NCBI GenBank assembly: GCA_021775275.1
Contig: JAJFIE010000231.1
Location: 1 to 6,561, forward strand
Source of the DNA: Rhodospirillales bacterium
GTDB lineage: Bacteria > Pseudomonadota > Alphaproteobacteria > Rhodospirillales > Casp-alpha2
Reading direction: 5' to 3'
DNA: 6,561 nt
Shown here piece after piece: positions 5,915-6,561 of the stretch (position 1 is the first letter of the stretch; the number at the start of each line of letters is the position of its first letter). Position numbers and translations under genes: made by a program. The notes under the pieces are model-generated. The model saw only the letters and a program-made list of their open reading frames with translations. It searched no databases and was not told the DNA's origin.

Positions 5915-6561
5915 GTTTGATCTCCTGCCGGGATATGGATGTTGGCGTCATCAAACCGGCCGGATGCGGAATCTTTGTGACACCCGTTGCAGTTTACTTT
6001 TGATCCAACGGTCTTCAGACGGAACGCCGATGGGTCAATATCCTTATGCCGATTCTTCCAGTAAGCGGTGTCGGTCATACGATAAGACGGGGTATCCATT
6101 CTTCCCACCCGGTGAGAGGCTTCCGTATCGAACCTCCCGGCATGATTTTCCCCAAGATAGAACCGGATGAAGCCGGCGGTTTCCTCATCGACCGAGGCAT
6201 CCTCGCCATAGTGATTTTCCAACCCGCCCATAATGGCTCGCCATGCGTCCCCGCTCCGCAAGCTGGGGTGGTAGGCATCGTGGCAATCGCCACACTCGCT
6301 GCTATAAACTTCCAGAACGTCGACGGCCCTCCAGGCGGAAGAGGGCATGCCGGCAAGAGCCGCCCCAACCATAACCAGCGACGCCGCGATCACCATAAAC
6401 CAGACGCCTCCTCGCACCGTACAGGATTTTCCGGGGACGCCGGGGCGGACTCCCGACAATTGTTTTCTTCCAATCATCATTGCCGACAGAACGGGGTGGT
6501 GGAAGATGCGTGTTTCGACGAATACGCCGAGCAGGTGAATGGCGACGGCGCCGACGAGGAC
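5911..6561 (-). CDS. Cytochrome b561-type membrane domain fused to a diheme cytochrome c (DHC) domain, 5'-truncated by window edge
   Basis: The frame is open from the window edge to the TGA at 5911-5913, giving 216 visible residues. The first 33 or so (VAIHLLGVFVE through LSAMMIGRK) match the end of a cytochrome b561-type quinol-oxidising domain, including the last-helix His9 and the AMxxGRK exit loop. A Lys/Arg-bearing linker follows, then an extra membrane helix (about 51-70), then a DHC domain. Haem sites are CGDCH (Cys90, Cys93, His94) and CNGCH (Cys191, Cys194, His195), with His117 (ENHYGED) and His172 (KNRHKD) as likely second ligands. The topology is coherent: b561 ends in the cytoplasm and the extra helix returns the chain to the periplasm. 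Starting instead at the ATG pair near 6480 would give a membrane-anchored DHC, but no ribosome site precedes it and the b561 motif runs straight through. It is the first visible gene of the operon; its promoter lies outside the window. Confidence 0.85.
   Translation of the reverse strand, partial: VLVGAVAIHLLGVFVETRIFHHPVLSAMMIGRKQLSGVRPGVPGKSCTVRGGVWFMVIAASLVMVGAALAGMPSSAWRAVDVLEVYSSECGDCHDAYHPSLRSGDAWRAIMGGLENHYGEDASVDEETAGFIRFYLGENHAGRFDTEASHRVGRMDTPSYRMTDTAYWKNRHKDIDPSAFRLKTVGSKVNCNGCHKDSASGRFDDANIHIPAGDQT
5922..5926 (-). promoter_or_regulatory. Ribosome binding site of the SHP gene
   Basis: The minus strand reads AGGAG, 7 nt before the ATG at 5912-5914, and lies within the last codons of the b561-DHC gene. 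With the ATGA stop/start overlap it indicates translational coupling of the two genes. Confidence 0.75.

Noticed and set aside
5911..6480. Separate membrane-anchored DHC gene starting at the ATG pair near 6480
   Set aside because: The frame stays open upstream and encodes the b561 last-helix motif continuous with AMMIGRK; no ribosome site precedes the ATGs.

Overview
This looks like chromosomal DNA from an alphaproteobacterium. The support is a GltB of proteobacterial type, a three-helix mini-protein that resembles one I know from Rhodobacteraceae (DUF6552-like), a membrane-anchored LuxR protein of a type common in that group, and an SHP/DHC/cytochrome b set first known from Rhodobacter sphaeroides. 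The genus cannot be fixed from this window. Gene density is high and every intergenic gap is under 130 bp. I see no tRNA, rRNA, insertion sequence, CRISPR array or phage gene.

Layout from left to right. (1) Positions 1-2250, plus strand: the C-terminal half of glutamate synthase large subunit (gltB), cut by the left edge. (2) Positions 2312-3254, minus strand: a two-gene unit of an SDR-family protein with a non-canonical active site, followed by an overlapping 82-residue three-helix membrane protein. (3) Positions 3371-4249, plus strand: a GcvA-like LysR regulator, divergent from the SDR gene. The 116-bp gap between them holds two inverted repeats that are good operator candidates. (4) Positions 4372-6561, minus strand: a compact cytochrome operon. 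In transcription order it encodes a cytochrome b561-type membrane domain running without a stop into a diheme c-type (DHC) domain (5' end beyond the right edge), the monoheme cytochrome SHP (DUF1924), a free diheme cytochrome DHC, and a two-helix membrane-anchored LuxR-type regulator.

How the genes may work together. The cytochrome cluster reads as a quinol-to-periplasm electron chain. The b561 domain would take electrons from quinol, pass them to the tethered diheme domain, then to free DHC, and finally to SHP, whose haem is known in R. sphaeroides to bind small ligands such as O2 and NO. The SHP/DHC/cytochrome b association is established. The notable points here are the b561-DHC fusion, the second DHC copy, and the membrane-anchored regulator directly behind them. 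The SDR/mini-membrane-protein unit is probably controlled by its divergent LysR neighbour; its substrate is unknown. The SDR has Thr, Ser and Arg where the family normally has Ser, Tyr and Lys, so it may not be an ordinary dehydrogenase.
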